The notes: generated from the sequence alone by a model not told the origin. A stretch of 64,000 nucleotides of DNA from Paramarasmius palmivorus (GCA_037176845.1 JAYKXP010000039.1:372001-436000), one strand, 5' to 3'; shown: positions 1-11,832, counted from the stretch's first letter. Program-made: numbers and translations.

Positions 1-313
1 GCTAGATAACCCACTATGGCTTCATCTTGAAAAAGTGGATCTCGACACCATCAATCTTTGCGTCCGAACGCTTCCTGTGACCCAGGTCAAGTTGCTAAAG
101 GGGTTCAGTGGGCCGCGCTACGCTCAGACATCGTCTGCACCAACAAAGTTATCTTCGTCTGAACAGAGTTCGTCAGCACTTTCGGCTGAAGAACAATTAG
201 CATTGAAGTATGTTCTCACTTCTGTATATATTAGGCGGTCTAGCTCATACCATTCAAGGTTTCCAGGAATGTTATTCAGTGTTCGGGGTACTCCAGATGT
301 TTTTTATGTGTAA
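1..313 (+). CDS. 3' end of an unrecognised gene, cut by the window start
   Basis: A frame is open from base 2 through about 95 codons to a stop at 313, with no initiator inside the window, so this is the tail of a gene that starts upstream. The visible protein has a Ser-rich stretch around bases 130-200. A possible 3' intron starts at the GTATGT near 209, so the true end could differ. I do not recognise the family. The transcript would run into the 411-517 repeat that also follows the NACHT gene. Confidence 0.3.
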   Translation, partial: LDNPLWLHLEKVDLDTINLCVRTLPVTQVKLLKGFSGPRYAQTSSAPTKLSSSEQSSSALSAEEQLALKYVLTSVYIRRSSSYHSRFPGMLFSVRGTPDVFYV

Positions 314-410
314 TTCGTCATTATCCAAGTACTTTACACAAACTTTGTATTCGTGACATGTACCACGTACAGAGCTAATCGGGATTTCCTGTAATGTGGA
401 TTAAACAGTC

Positions 411-517
411 CACTGCTCTATCTATGGTGCCCAGGGTATGTTGGACGAATGGATGAATCAAAGTGCAAAATGTGCTATGCAATAAAGATACATTTCATTA
501 TACCCTACGAGCTCGAC
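411..517 (+). repeat. Shared 3'-flank repeat, copy 1
   Basis: About 107 bp that matches 9713-9820 almost throughout, including the shared strings GCCCAGGGTAT and CATTTCATTATACCCTAC. A shorter, more diverged relative lies at 6320-6375. All three copies sit just downstream of a plus-strand gene end, so they look like 3'-UTR or terminator regions carried along with gene duplications. Confidence 0.75.
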
Positions 518-567
518 ACGACATTATGACGAACAAAAGGTAAAGGTACAAGGCTGTCTATCTCCAT

Positions 568-1827
568 TTACTCCGAAGGTGAGCGTCGATCAATGGCAGG
601 TGAGGCATCACCAGCACCTGGGCTGTTCTGTACTGGCGCTTGATCAGGTCCCACCCAAAATGATTTCTGCAAATGGGCAACGACAAACAGCGACGTTGGA
701 TAAATACCCTGAATATCAAGCATAGTGTCAGATTGAGACCCGGCCATAATCAGGTAGTGCATACCATAACATGTCTTGCGCTGCCCTGTATCCAGAAATT
801 GATAAATTGTAGAGGGAGCGAAGCATTTGCGACTCCGGAGGATATAGTAACCGCCATGCCTAAGATCTAAACAATCAGTTAGCATGGATAGCAGTTGATA
901 CGAATGGGTGTTCACGGTACCCAAATGAAACAATATAAGCCTGCAAATAGCAAGACGAGCCTTACTATTTTCTGTGTCTGGCTGCTTCTCATGAGGTATT
1001 TCATTGTAGCTTTTCGGTGCAACCTATCATGAAAACGGTAAGATTAGGAATTTGCGAGATTTAACCAAAGTACGCACCATACTTTGTACCCAATCGCTAC
1101 CGTGGCGGCTATGTTGGTAGCCACGGATGAGTTGGCCATACTAATCTCGAGCGGAATGCATGGGGGGGCTACATTTGTTGAAAGGTCCGCCAACGAGGGG
1201 TGCAGGCCTTCACATGTCCATAAAGCAAAGGCCAATATTACGGTCCCTAGGTGGAGGAGGATAGGTATGATCAAGACATTCAGCTTTTTCGACCATAGAA
1301 CCCAAGTTCTCCATATCACGAGGGAATCTCCAACTAAGATCTGGTGAACGAATGTCAGTCTAGGATTGGATCTGTTTTGGAGTATTTCTAACGCTCACCC
1401 CCAAGAAGCAGAGTGCTAGTTCCACGTCGAGCAGCTTCCTCATTCTTGTGTTGAAACCATCGAGGGCATCCCTACTATCAGAACCATCCATGGTAATCAT
1501 CTTCAAGCCGAGAAGCACGAACATCGCTCGGAGAACGACAGAGATCGTGGATATTGCGAACATGAGTAAGATTGCGGACAACATTCCTAGTTTCGCCTTG
1601 GGATTGCCCGGTTTGTTGCTGATACATAGTATGGGTATCGCGAAGCAAACCAGTATGGTATAGATACCTACTAGGGCACTGAGATATCCAGGACTTTTAA
1701 AATAGAAATATGCAAAGTAAGACGCACCGTAGTGGAAAACCGAGCCCATGAGGAGTCCTATGTTGAGAAAGAGGGTTTTACCAAAGTGAGAAACCCAAGA
1801 CGGGTCGGTGTCAGCGTTTAGACACAT
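568..1827 (-). CDS. Multi-pass (7-TM-like) membrane protein
   Basis: Five exons join in phase: 1399-1827, 1078-1340, 921-1023, 765-866 and 568-708, giving about 345 aa. The introns are 54-58 bp with GT-AG ends. The protein has roughly seven hydrophobic segments. It carries a GDSLVIWRTWVLW stretch after TM3 and a GIYPTSLFVV segment near the end, both typical of a large basidiomycete-specific family of orphan multi-pass membrane proteins. The function of that family is unknown. The start chosen is the first Met before the first hydrophobic segment; a frame upstream, to about 2018, has no membrane segments and looks non-coding. The family call rests on remembered sequence patterns. Confidence 0.7.
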
Positions 1828-3173
1828 GGTTATCTGAGCACGAAAAGGGTTTTGACGTATCTGGGAGGACGGGGAGGAAAGAACATCGTTGGTCGCCAGA
1901 TTGTGGTAAGTAAAGGTTTCCCAGATCTCAGTCGAGCAGCCACCCAATGATAGACAGGATGCTCCCTTTCGCATACATCACTGATGAACTTAGAAGCTGC
2001 TTCACTCAGATTGCGCACTGTATCCGTGCGTGGGTTCTAGTACTTAGCTCTTGGATAGTGTTGAAAGATTCATCAGATCGATGTGTTCATACTGCGTAAC
2101 AACCATCAGCTCAGCTCAGAAAGCTGTTCGAGTAGACACGGATTACCTTCACGAAGAGTCTCTGGGGTCGAGGAGCTGTCGCAATATCAATGATGATGAC
2201 GGTTGGAAACAAGGAACAACTATAAATTGACCTCCGCTAAATAAGGAACGGGCGCCTAGTTTCCAGCGCAAGCTCATCTATTTTCCACCTTCCTTCCTTC
2301 CTTCCCATCTCAAGTCAGGTTTGCCAGCGTCAATAACGTTTCAGCCAGCAAATTCTGTAAATCATCATCTTCTCCGCCTCATGGACAACAGTCTCAACCT
2401 TCGGCTCACTACAATCCCTTTTCTTCTTGCACGACCGCCGGGCTGACGAGGGCTTCGACACGAGAGGAAATTACGACGTATTTTGGACGTATTAGTCTCC
2501 CCTAGGCAGACTGGTTGCGACTTGCCCTTTCCCCATTACCATCGTCACTACGCGAAACCATCCTTTAATAAATTCTATGTGAGTGGTCTGGGAGTTCCAT
2601 GGTCTATTAATTCAAGAGCTGAAATACGGTTATTTCTCCACAGTACCGAACAAGGATCTCCATGCTCTTATGTGTGGAGCTTGGGCGATGGGAACTTGTT
2701 TTGTCGACCTATTGGAGGAGTTGGATGGAGGATAAGGGGAGAAAAAGAAACGCACCAAAAACGTAGTCTCTCCTAGGCAGATTTAATCGCCCGCAGGCTC
2801 GCCTGATATGGAACAAGACTATCGAGAACGGCCAGTCTGGGTGAGTCCTATAAAGTCACATACTTAGACAAAGAATTCACTTCGCTTTCTCAGCTCTTCA
2901 GCTCGAGTTCGTAGCCGTCGTTGAAGCATATTTTCATTCGTATTTCGGTTCTCGGGATGTGTTGTACCATCGTTTAGGAAATGACTGCACAATTCAGGTC
3001 ACCAAGGCCCACAGTACGCTACAAATTGACTACTTGATAATATCTTTGGTTCTTATAAGTTATCTCTTTTGCAGTCACACTTCGCTGCGGCATGTTATCG
3101 TACATCGGAAGTATTCGTCCCTGCGCCTCGCCATGACAGCATGTTTCACCCTCTTGAAGCTTGACGCACCACC
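1828..3173. other. Intergenic stretch with a gene relic
   Basis: No intact gene was found. The stretch contains a relic of the Ett1-like gene (2300-2431), a short CTTCC-rich tract near 2290, and two copies of a TAGTCTC-CCTAGGCAGA motif near 2491 and 2764. The last few hundred bases presumably hold the promoter of the HET gene that starts at 3174. Confidence 0.5.
2300..2431 (-). pseudogene. Fragment of an Ett1/Nro1-like gene 3' end
   Basis: These 130 bp align to 9950-10080, the C-terminal coding end of the Ett1-like gene at 9871-11832. Shared stretches include GCCAGCGTCAA, GGCTCACTACAATCCC and CTCAACC, separated by substitutions and small indels. There is no open frame and nothing recognisable on either side. 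It is a truncated third copy, about 7.5 kb from the nearest intact one. Confidence 0.7.
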
Positions 3174-5908
3174 ATGTGCTGGTCCACTATTCGGCGGCGG
3201 CCTCGCCAGGAATCACGAATAAACCAAGACCAGGACCCTAGCCAGCACGTAGTCATCTCGCAGGTGAGGACACTGAATTTCTGTCCAACTCACTAAATCT
3301 AAGCTATTCAGAGGACAACTCCAAGAAGTTCGTTTTCCTCTGGTGCGAGGGACCGAGAGGGCCACCTCGACTACACTTCACCAGCTCGTCCTTATTTAAT
3401 ACCATTTGAATTTCCATCGATCCCCACGAAGACGTCCTACGACAATCACCCAGAAGGCTTTTGGGACTTTCCTGAACGTAGTGGTTGGGTCCTCGACGGC
3501 TAACGAGAATATCGGAAATTCCCTACGGAACTCGCCGAAATGTTGAAACCAGTGCTAGAGGAACTGGATAACAAGTATCGATGCCGACGGAGGAGAATTC
3601 CAGAGTCATTTGTAAAGAATCGTCCCAACGATGCCTTGAGGATCAAATGCTTCAAGGAGGATGGTACACGCCACTCTTTGCACGAAGAAGTGGCATTTTT
3701 ACAGGCTTGGCTGTTCTTTGGTGTTCTCGCCGAATTGAACAAAACCACAAGCGTGCCCACTCCGAACCTGCATGTTGAAGGCACACCCGACGTCTTGTCC
3801 ACAGCTGCATTAGACACTCTAGTCCACAGATGGATAGCAGCACTGGAGGCCTTCGATGACGATAGCCGGCGCCAGAGATGGGGCCAGATGCTACAGGTTG
3901 TTCTTCACGTTGTGTCACTGCAAACGTGTATCTCAACTGTACGCTCTCAGGTCGAAGAATCTCTCAAACTTACCTATGACGAGTGCAAAGTTTTACTCGC
4001 TATCCGTGTTCTTTTCCGCGCTATTCTCCTCACTTTGGCGCTATCCTCTCCTCAATCAGAGTCTGACCTACACCTTCTCATGCAACCTACTCTGTCACAG
4101 TCTTTCCCTGCGGATTGGGACGAGCTGAAAGATTTCGCGACCCAGGAGATGCTCGCTACAGGGTGGTGCAAGAGTGAATGCCAGCATTTGGAGCAATACG
4201 ATGGGGCGTACAACTTTTTCGCGACCAAGTTGACAGTCTGGGAGGTGGCGAATGGATCATAGTAGATGCAACGATACACTGTGCGGTGCAGACTTTGTCG
4301 ACGAGGAGGAATACACGACCAAACATGCCGTGGAGGGATGTCGATGTGAGTGGGTGAGGGTAAAACCCAAAGAATTGTGCATGGTGCTAGATCGCGGACA
4401 AATCCCGAGAATTATGGTATCGAAAGGCATGCAGCTCGTCGTTGGTGCTGATCAACCGTATGTGGCGATATCACACGTGTGTAAGCACTTTGCACCAGCT
4501 TATTACATGTGAGAGGTATTAATCTTACTCTTTGGCAGGGGCTCACGGGCTGGGCAATCCTCACGAAAATGCACTCCCACGTTGTCAGATGGAGCGTCTA
4601 GCCACCTACGTGTCCGGTTTGCAGGTGACAGGGGAACCTGCGCTAGCCCTTTGGATGGATACCCTCTGTATCCCTGTACAACCCGACTTCAAGTCATACC
4701 GAAAGAAGGCTATCAAGCTGATGAGTCAGACATACCAGAATGCAAAGTCCGTCCTTGTCCTTGACCGCGAGCTTCAACGACTCGATACAAAGAGTACATC
4801 ATTGCTGGAGCAGGACCTGATCACAGCCTTTGTTGGATGGACCCGTCGATTATGGACGCTTCAGGAAGGTGCGCTCGCAGACCGACTCTATATGCAAACG
4901 TTACAGTGCCCTCACCAACTGGTTACCACGGCTGATGAGCAATGTGTCGACTTGGTGGCCAAAATATGTTTCCGGGAAGATATTGCAGCGCTCACACGAA
5001 GACAGATTCCACCCATGGCCACACTGAGGCAGTCCGTCTTCGAAGTATCGCCACCGACATCAGGTTTTCCCATAATGATCACAACGACCGTTCTCCAGAG
5101 GCTTGCTAATGCCGTCCAACACAGATCCACCAGCAAAATGGAAGACGAGGCGCTCATTCTCGCAATCACATTAGGTCTCGATGTCGATCCTATCATCGAT
5201 GCGCCCAATGTTGATACCCGTATGGCAGCTCTTCTCGTACTGTTAAAGGATGTTCCTGCGGACATCATCTTTGGAACCTGGCCCAAGCTTGCTCACGCCC
5301 CGTTTCGCTGGGCACCTCGTTCCCTACTCGGCTTCCCACTCCAAGCGCTCCAGTCATTTGGCCCAGCAGCCACATGCGATTCGTACGGATTGCATGCAAC
5401 ATATGAGGGCTTCTTGGTCGACAAAGATGCTAGACCAGTCGTTACAAGCGAGGATATCTTTGTGGTTGACAAGGTGTCAAAAATGAAGTATAGGTTTCAA
5501 TATCGAGACGACGGGACATTTCCAGAAATGTGCGCGCTTGTATTTCGTGCGTATGGAATCGGGGGAGATACAGCGATCGCGCGCATACTCCGTAGATGGA
5601 GAGAGGATGGCAAAGATGTGATCGAAATCGTTGTGGTTGGGTACTTGGTTATGGTTGGTTCTGGAGTGGGACTTGATGTAATGGGCACCAGTGGCAGCCC
5701 CGCTTATTCGGACAAGGAAATTCTAGAGGAAATTACAGCGGAAAGGAAGGTGAAAATTGAGCTTAAAGTATCACTAATTTGTGACCTTTTCGGGCCCCAA
5801 AAATGGACCTTTGCCTCTCGATATTCACGTGCTTTCAGGGCCGTGAAAAAGCATATTTCCAGCGCTGGAAAAGACAAAGGCCATAAAAAGCCATATTTCC
5901 TACGCTGA
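3174..5908 (+). pseudogene. HET-domain protein gene with two disabling changes
   Basis: Exon 1 is 3174-3263 (Met-Cys start) and the introns are 3264-3311 and 4481-4538. The splice at 4481/4538 restores a Trp codon and the HET signature YVAISHVWAHGLGNPH. Further HET hallmarks follow: WMDTLCIPV, a VLVLD block and RRLWTLQEG. Upstream are zinc-cluster-like Cys/His blocks (GWC...C, HSRCNDTLC, H...CRC). Full length would be roughly 875 aa. Two lesions break it: an in-frame TAA at 3501-3503 in an otherwise well-conserved N-terminal stretch, and a one-base frame shift near 4250-4256. HET proteins act in heterokaryon incompatibility, where they trigger cell death. Both lesions are single-base events, so an assembly error is possible for either. 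Confidence 0.7.
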
Positions 5909-5990
5909 GTAAGACAAAGAGCTGGAAATACCATATTTCCAGCAGCGTTAAAGACCATGTTTCTGGCGTCTCTGTTTTCCGGAGCAGGAA
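5845..5990 (+). repeat. Diverged short tandem repeat
   Basis: Three to four degenerate units of about 40 bp share CATATTTCC followed by AGCGCTGGAAA- and AAGACAAAG-like strings, at about 5849, 5890, 5930 and 5957. AGCGCTGGAAA is partly self-complementary with TTTCCAGCGCT. The HET reading frame runs into the first two units before it stops at 5908. Confidence 0.6.
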
Positions 5991-7066
5991 AAATGCTCTT
6001 TGACGCTCTGGGAAGCACGTGTAACCAACAACGCAAAGCACGTGTGTTTGGACAGAGAAATTCCGCATATCCGGTGCATTGAATACGTGTTTTCCTCTTT
6101 CCTTTTCGCATCGATTTCCTCCTCAATTTCCAGGTCCGAATAGTTGGCGCTGCCACTGGTGGGGACAGCCTCTCCTTGAGGGAAACCTGACACCTAGGGA
6201 CCAGCGTTGGTGTGTCACTTAGGTCCTCAGTTCCCTGCAGGCTACTGGTCTAGTACAGTCTCAGGATTCCGACTCGATTCACGAGCTATATAGAAATGTG
6301 ATGTAACTTGCATTTTTCCTTATTGTACCCTACTAGCTCGAAGGAGTAAAAATAAGTTTGAGAACGCATGCATGATAAGACACCAGGCCCTAAAAATATG
6401 CGCAATGTCCGGCCGTGGGTTAGTAGTTGGGCGACCCTGACGCGACCTGCCTTCTTTCAATTGTACTTTCCTCTACTTAATAGTAACCATACTCCCCAAA
6501 TCCAACCATCCTCTGAATCTTAATTCCTTTCGCCACTGCCGCGCCAAAGTCTTTGTATCCGTCTAGGCTTAGCATCTAATACAGGTTCTTCTTACTTTCT
6601 TCGTTTTGGAGACTGAAACTTACACCCTGGTCACTACCCAAGAAATGGATCTATTATTTGGTGGAATAAGAAGGGTGTTCAGACATGTTAGAACGTCAGA
6701 ATCAAGCTCGGTGAGTGTGTTCGTATAATATCTTCGGAGCGTAGTTAGTAATCGAGTCGTAGGTGAAGTTGAAGCGCTGTCTTTCATCCTTTGACCAGCT
6801 TGACTCGTCGCCGTTTGACACGGCCATCTCGAAATCGGAAAACCAACATTCTATCCAATGAATACCACAGCTTTCCAACACCATCGTGCCAACGACACAC
6901 AGGATCACCTCATCTCATAACATTACAGCGAACGCGGTGAATTGGCGCCTCCTTAGGAAGGACTATCTAAGTCTGTCACGGCAGCAGCCGGAGACTAGGC
7001 CTTTAGGTGTCTCCCCATGACCTGGGTGACAAGCTGCACTGCCTTTAGCATCCTCTTCGCATCTCC
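5991..7066. other. Intergenic region with possible NACHT upstream exon
   Basis: No independent gene is supported. At 6320-6375 lies a diverged copy of the shared 3'-flank repeat. A candidate short first exon, 6645-6710 (22 codons ending at a GTGAGT donor), would join in phase to an acceptor at 7047-7048 and extend the NACHT protein. That intron would be 338 bp, far longer than the others, so I leave it out of the main model. Confidence 0.4.
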
Positions 7067-9702
7067 ATGTCTTTCAATAAATCTAGAGACTTCAACGTTC
7101 ATGGTGGAGCTTATAATGTAGTGTACGGGGATCAGATCAATAATACCGATACAGGTGAGTTGTTGAAACCTTTGTCCGGGATTGCAATTCACTGTTTCAA
7201 ATTTCAGACCCCACACTTCATATTCTCGCAACCAAAGTTGCTTCAAATGCATTCCACGACTCAGAGCAACGCTTTCCCCCGCCCAGTTGTCATCCAGACA
7301 CACGCGTCCAAGTACTTGATACGCTGAGCCTATGGGCCGAGAGCAAGTCGAGGACAAGCAGTGTTTTCTGGGTTCATGGCGCTGCCGGGGTCGGGAAGTC
7401 CGCAATCGCACAGACTCTCGCAGAGAAGTATGCAGACACCAGACTGGCTGCTTCTTTTTTCTTCTCGCGGAACGATTCCACTCGTGACAAATTGGAACCC
7501 TTGGTCGCGACAATTGCATATCAGATATGCACATCGAACATCCTAAGGGATGTGGTTGGCTCATCTATACTACAGACGATCAGGTCACATCCTAGAATTT
7601 TTGACCTCTCCGTCGAAAAGCAGTTCACAAAGATACTTCTGGATTGTTGGTCCGAAGTGCCCGAGCAACACCCCACAAACCTTGTCATAGTTGATGGTCT
7701 CGACGAATGTGTTGATGCACGTTCCGTGAAGAGGCTTATCGCAATGATAGGCATTGCAGTTTCTCTCAACACGCCTCCCTATATATTCCTGTTATTCAGT
7801 CGTCCTGAACCCCATATCCAGGATGCAATGGCACAGGATGTTGTCAAATCCAAAGTGGAATACCTCGAGATTGGTTCCTCATTATCCTTCTCCATTAGAA
7901 CCGATAATCGCCCCCTTCATCATCTGTGCTTTGACTCCTCAACAAAACGGACAAGGTGGCCTCAACTCCGGCTCACGCTACCCTTGTCTGAAGGCGATCG
8001 TGATATCCGTACCTATTTTGTTAGGGAATTCGACCGGATTCGAACCAAGCATCCTGCCTTTCGTTCCACAAATGTCTCCTGGCCTAGCGAGGATGACATC
8101 ATACATCTTGTTCGAAGAGCTAGCGGGCAATTCATATTTGCTGCAACGGTTATCAAATATATTGATACTTGCGATGATCTTCCCCAGGACCGCTTGAAGA
8201 ACGTCCTTCAGATACACGTAGAAGACCCAATCGATTCCCCATACCCCGACTTGGATCTCCTTTATTGTCAGATCCTCTCCACTTGTCGCAACTGGCATAA
8301 AATATACCAGATCCTCAGACTCCTTGTTACCCGACATGAGGACCACTTTCAACTCGAATGGGAGTCACTTCGTTACTCAATTCATTGGCGTTCACCATGG
8401 ATTGTCGAGGGTATATTGGGCCTCAGACAAAGTGAAGTGGCGATCCTCTTGTCTCGGCTTCACTCAGTGGTACACATACCAGAAGATAACTCTGGTATAA
8501 ACATTCGACACGCCTCGTTTGCGGAGTTCCTTTTGGACAGTGCCCGCTCAGGGAAGCATCATACACCCGCAATGTCCTCTCCAGAATATCAGAACCTGAT
8601 TACTCTGTTCTTGATTCGATCACTCTCCTCCCTTACGCCATATTATCCTCAATTCCACATTTCCAGTCCTTCAATCCTGAAGACATCCAAATTATGGGCA
8701 CAGAAGAACCAGAAAATTGACGCTTTGACCCGACTGTCGATCTCATACTGCAGGTCAGTGGGTGCACCTGATAACGAGTTACTCGCTTCGTTGGATAAGC
8801 TTAACCCTTATCCCCTTGCGTCAGTACTAGTTATGCGGTGCTCCCCTGGTCCGGAACGGGACAATTCCTTCGGATTGAGCATATGGTCATCTTTTCTGTC
8901 ATGGGCAAAGGTACGTATACACATTCCATGTCATGCTTCTTTGAATTCTAAGACCACTATTTGAATCGACAGTCTCTTGAGCCTAAACCTCCTGAACAGT
9001 TGGTAGAAAAGCTCGAAACACTCTTAACGGAATGTTGCCTATGTTTTCCACCAAACCTTTCGCGTACAAGTGTGATTCAGACGACTTTCGAATTTGAAAA
9101 ATCGCTTGCCAGCGTTGCGGATACTGTTCCCATCGATTACGATATTCAGGATACTATCCTACAGACATTGTACTCTGTACCACCCTCGTCTTGGAGCCAA
9201 TGGCGACGAGTAATTCCTGTCGTCTTGATCCCAAGGGCGGGCGAATCTGCGGTGTTTCCTGGGAGCTGGGTCACTATCCATGTTACAAAAGCCAACGGCG
9301 AAGCCTTCAGTCAAGTGTGTGGACACATCAAAGGCCGTTGGATGCCGACGCTGCAATTCTGGAAGGATTACATGCAAAAATACTCTTCATTTGAAGAGGC
9401 GATCAAGAACATAAATACATTCCATGCAATAACAAGTATGACCGACCCAGGCTCTACACGAGAAACAGTGATACAAAGGCAACTTATTGAGGTTCGTAGA
9501 ATTCCCTGCACTTTTTCTCGATACTAAACTAAACACACACTTGCAGGGTGAGGATCTAGCTCCTGTTCAGTCTATGATCAAGTATCGTGCACAACTGTTT
9601 GATTCTTTCAAAGATATTTCAGAGCCGCAGATCTATTTCGACTCGAATTGGGAGCTAGACATATATAACACGCCTTCAAGAGAGGATTGTCCCGTCATGT
9701 AA
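7067..9702 (+). CDS. NACHT-domain STAND NTPase (NLR-like)
   Basis: Four exons, 7067-7154, 7208-8910, 8973-9491 and 9547-9702, keep phase and encode about 821 aa. The N-terminus has the short NVHGGAYNVVYGDQIN block common at the start of agaricomycete NLR-like proteins. The NACHT core follows: an RCHPGT-like segment, Walker A GAAGVGKS (7378-7401), ASFFFSR, and a Walker B block LVIVDGLDECVD (7681-7716). The C-terminal half shows no ankyrin, WD40 or TPR repeats that I can see. STAND NTPases act as ligand-gated signalling switches in non-self recognition. A HET gene of the same strand lies directly upstream. A 28-residue N-terminal extension from 6645 is possible. Confidence 0.85.
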
Positions 9703-9712
9703 TTTCAATACT

Positions 9713-9820
9713 TCATTGCTCTATGTATGGCGCCCAGGGTATCTTGGACGAATGGATGAATAAAAGTACAAAATGTGGTATGCAGTAAAGATACATTTCA
9801 TTATACCCTACGAGCTCGAC
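9713..9820 (+). repeat. Shared 3'-flank repeat, copy 2
   Basis: About 108 bp just after the NACHT stop codon, nearly identical to 411-517. It ends close to the 3' end of the convergent Ett1-like gene. Confidence 0.75.
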
Positions 9821-9870
9821 GGAATAAGAATAAGGATAAGAATGCATGGACAGACAAGCCACAATCACTA

Positions 9871-11832
9871 TCAGCTGTCACAAACGTCCATAAGCTCAAG
9901 ACCCGACCGACTCTCCTTCTCCGCTCTCGCGTACAGCTCTTCCCTCTTCTTCTCATCCACAGTCAGATTCGCCAGCGTCAACAGCGACTCGGCCAGCAAG
10001 TTCTGCAGATCGTCGTCCTCTTCCTTCGGCTCATGCACGACGATCTCAACCTCCGGCTCACTACAATCCCTTTTTCTCTTGCCTCTCTTCTGAGCCTTCC
10101 TGCTCTCTCTCTCCGTCTCCACCTCAGCCTCGACGCCGCTCTTCGCTCTCTCCAAAAACACTATAGCTTCTCCAAGGACCTCCCTCGCCTCTACTGCTTC
10201 CTCAGACTCCAACGCACTCGCAGCAGCCTCACCGCCCTTTTCCAGGTCATCCTCAATCTCCTCAGCAAGCGCACTCCCTACAATCAGCAAACACTCTCCT
10301 CTTGCCCTATTTATCCGACCCTTCCACGCTCCTTGGCTCAACTCGAGCTGTAACCCCATCTGCATCTGATCAAACACCGAATCGGCCCAAGCAGCCCAGT
10401 ACCGCCTCTCCTCCGCCAAAGACAGCTTTTCGGCAACGACCAACACCTCCGAGGCAATCGTATAAAGCTCTTTTGCGCGTGAGAAGCTTGTCTCGGAGCC
10501 AGATGCAGAGGACCCATGTGGCATATGGAATATACCTCTACTAAATTGGTCCATTGCGAGCTTCATCAAATCATTAGGCGTCGCCGTCGAAAGTGACATA
10601 CGTCCAGTTATGGGCGGTCGACGCTGTGCGATGATAGTAAACGGTGTATCTGGCCCTGCTGTTCCTGGTGCTGGTCCAGATTCCTTCCACAGCGGTGTTG
10701 GTGTATCATCGGTAGAATCGGAGGTGGATTGCCGAGTGATGGCTTCGTCAGCCAAGCAAACGAGCGTCCGACCCCATACGATAGCCATTCTCCAATCCTC
10801 GGGTGCGTCACAGCCTAGACCATGTGTCCGACTAGGGAGGTTCTCACCGGTCTCGAAGACGTCAAGAGCGGCGAGCCAGTATGGTGATGCCGTATTGGGT
10901 TCGCCCGGGAGCGCTAGCGAAGGATCTTGGGCGACGAGGTTACCGAATAGGAATAGGGCTGTTCCGAATATGGCGTGGAAGGCTGTGGGTAGTTCGACGC
11001 ATGTGCATTTCCTGGGACGTTCGCTGACGAGAGGAGGTGCTAGCCAATCTCTTCTAAGTCTCTCCTCTGGAGGAGTTAGTGTATCTGGGGACGGATTGGG
11101 TGAAGTGCCGGGGTTGGCGAAGAGTAATGAAGGATCATGATGGATTTTGAGACAGCGATGACATTCATGAATGACACCTCGGAGTATGGGGAGTGCTTCT
11201 GCCGCTTCGCTGTCTGCATAGGCAGGAAAGGTTAAAAGTGATTTGTGATATAAAAAGGCCGATAACCCACTTTCATACTGCTCTGCAGCATTGGTGAACA
11301 AGTCCTTCAAATCCTCCCAATCTTCCATGTCAAAAACAGTACTGGATCCTTCCGATCCCTTGGTAGCCACTGAAGATGTATCCATGATTTTTGTTCTCTT
11401 TTTCCACCTGCTTTCCCTTTTTGCTGGCGGTTGACAGTGCAGCTGGTTCTCTTGATCACCGAATGCCGAAAAGGGAGTTGTGGGTAAAGGCGATAGCGGG
11501 GGACTTCCGGTACACTCCCAGATACACACGGAACTTGCGTCGTCCTCGTCGTCGTCTGAGCTCACAGTAGAGGCAGAAGACGAAAGAAGACGGCGTTTTT
11601 TAGTCGAACTTGAAGCTGATGACGAACCGACAGAGGAATCGTGGTCACTATCGTAGTCCGAGTAATGGCGTGAAAGAAGAGGCCGCTGTCGATGAGATAA
11701 GGAAAAAGAATTGAGACAACGTGGCTCTGCAGTCACGCGTGCCTTCCATAGGCCTTTGGGTCTAGGTCGCCGTCGACGGTTTGGAACTGGTGACGGGGGC
11801 GGCGGTGAACTGGGTATGAGGAACGTAGGCAT
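9871..11832 (-). CDS. Ett1/Nro1-like TPR-type protein, copy A
   Basis: A single exon of 653 aa. The N-terminal 130 residues are Arg/Pro- then Ser/Asp-rich and low-complexity. The rest resembles the Ett1/Nro1 family (nuclear enhancer of translation termination in yeast, regulator of Ofd1 in fission yeast), with GVIHECHRCL, PTAFHAIFGTALF, a DWRMAIVWGRTLVCLADEA block and a long helical C-terminus. The family match is from memory and moderately secure; the N-terminal extension is unusual for it. A divergent paralog lies at 16482-18401 and a fragment at 2300-2431. The promoter is shared in sequence with the paralog. Confidence 0.6.
   Translation of the reverse strand: MPTFLIPSSPPPPSPVPNRRRRPRPKGLWKARVTAEPRCLNSFSLSHRQRPLLSRHYSDYDSDHDSSVGSSSASSSTKKRRLLSSSASTVSSDDDEDDASSVCIWECTGSPPLSPLPTTPFSAFGDQENQLHCQPPAKRESRWKKRTKIMDTSSVATKGSEGSSTVFDMEDWEDLKDLFTNAAEQYESGLSAFLYHKSLLTFPAYADSEAAEALPILRGVIHECHRCLKIHHDPSLLFANPGTSPNPSPDTLTPPEERLRRDWLAPPLVSERPRKCTCVELPTAFHAIFGTALFLFGNLVAQDPSLALPGEPNTASPYWLAALDVFETGENLPSRTHGLGCDAPEDWRMAIVWGRTLVCLADEAITRQSTSDSTDDTPTPLWKESGPAPGTAGPDTPFTIIAQRRPPITGRMSLSTATPNDLMKLAMDQFSRGIFHMPHGSSASGSETSFSRAKELYTIASEVLVVAEKLSLAEERRYWAAWADSVFDQMQMGLQLELSQGAWKGRINRARGECLLIVGSALAEEIEDDLEKGGEAAASALESEEAVEAREVLGEAIVFLERAKSGVEAEVETERESRKAQKRGKRKRDCSEPEVEIVVHEPKEEDDDLQNLLAESLLTLANLTVDEKKREELYARAEKESRSGLELMDVCDS

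Noticed and set aside
2485..2785. Two direct copies of a TAGTCTC-CCTAGGCAGA motif about 270 bp apart
   Set aside because: Only about 20 bp match; no terminal repeats, target duplication or coding frame support a small transposon.
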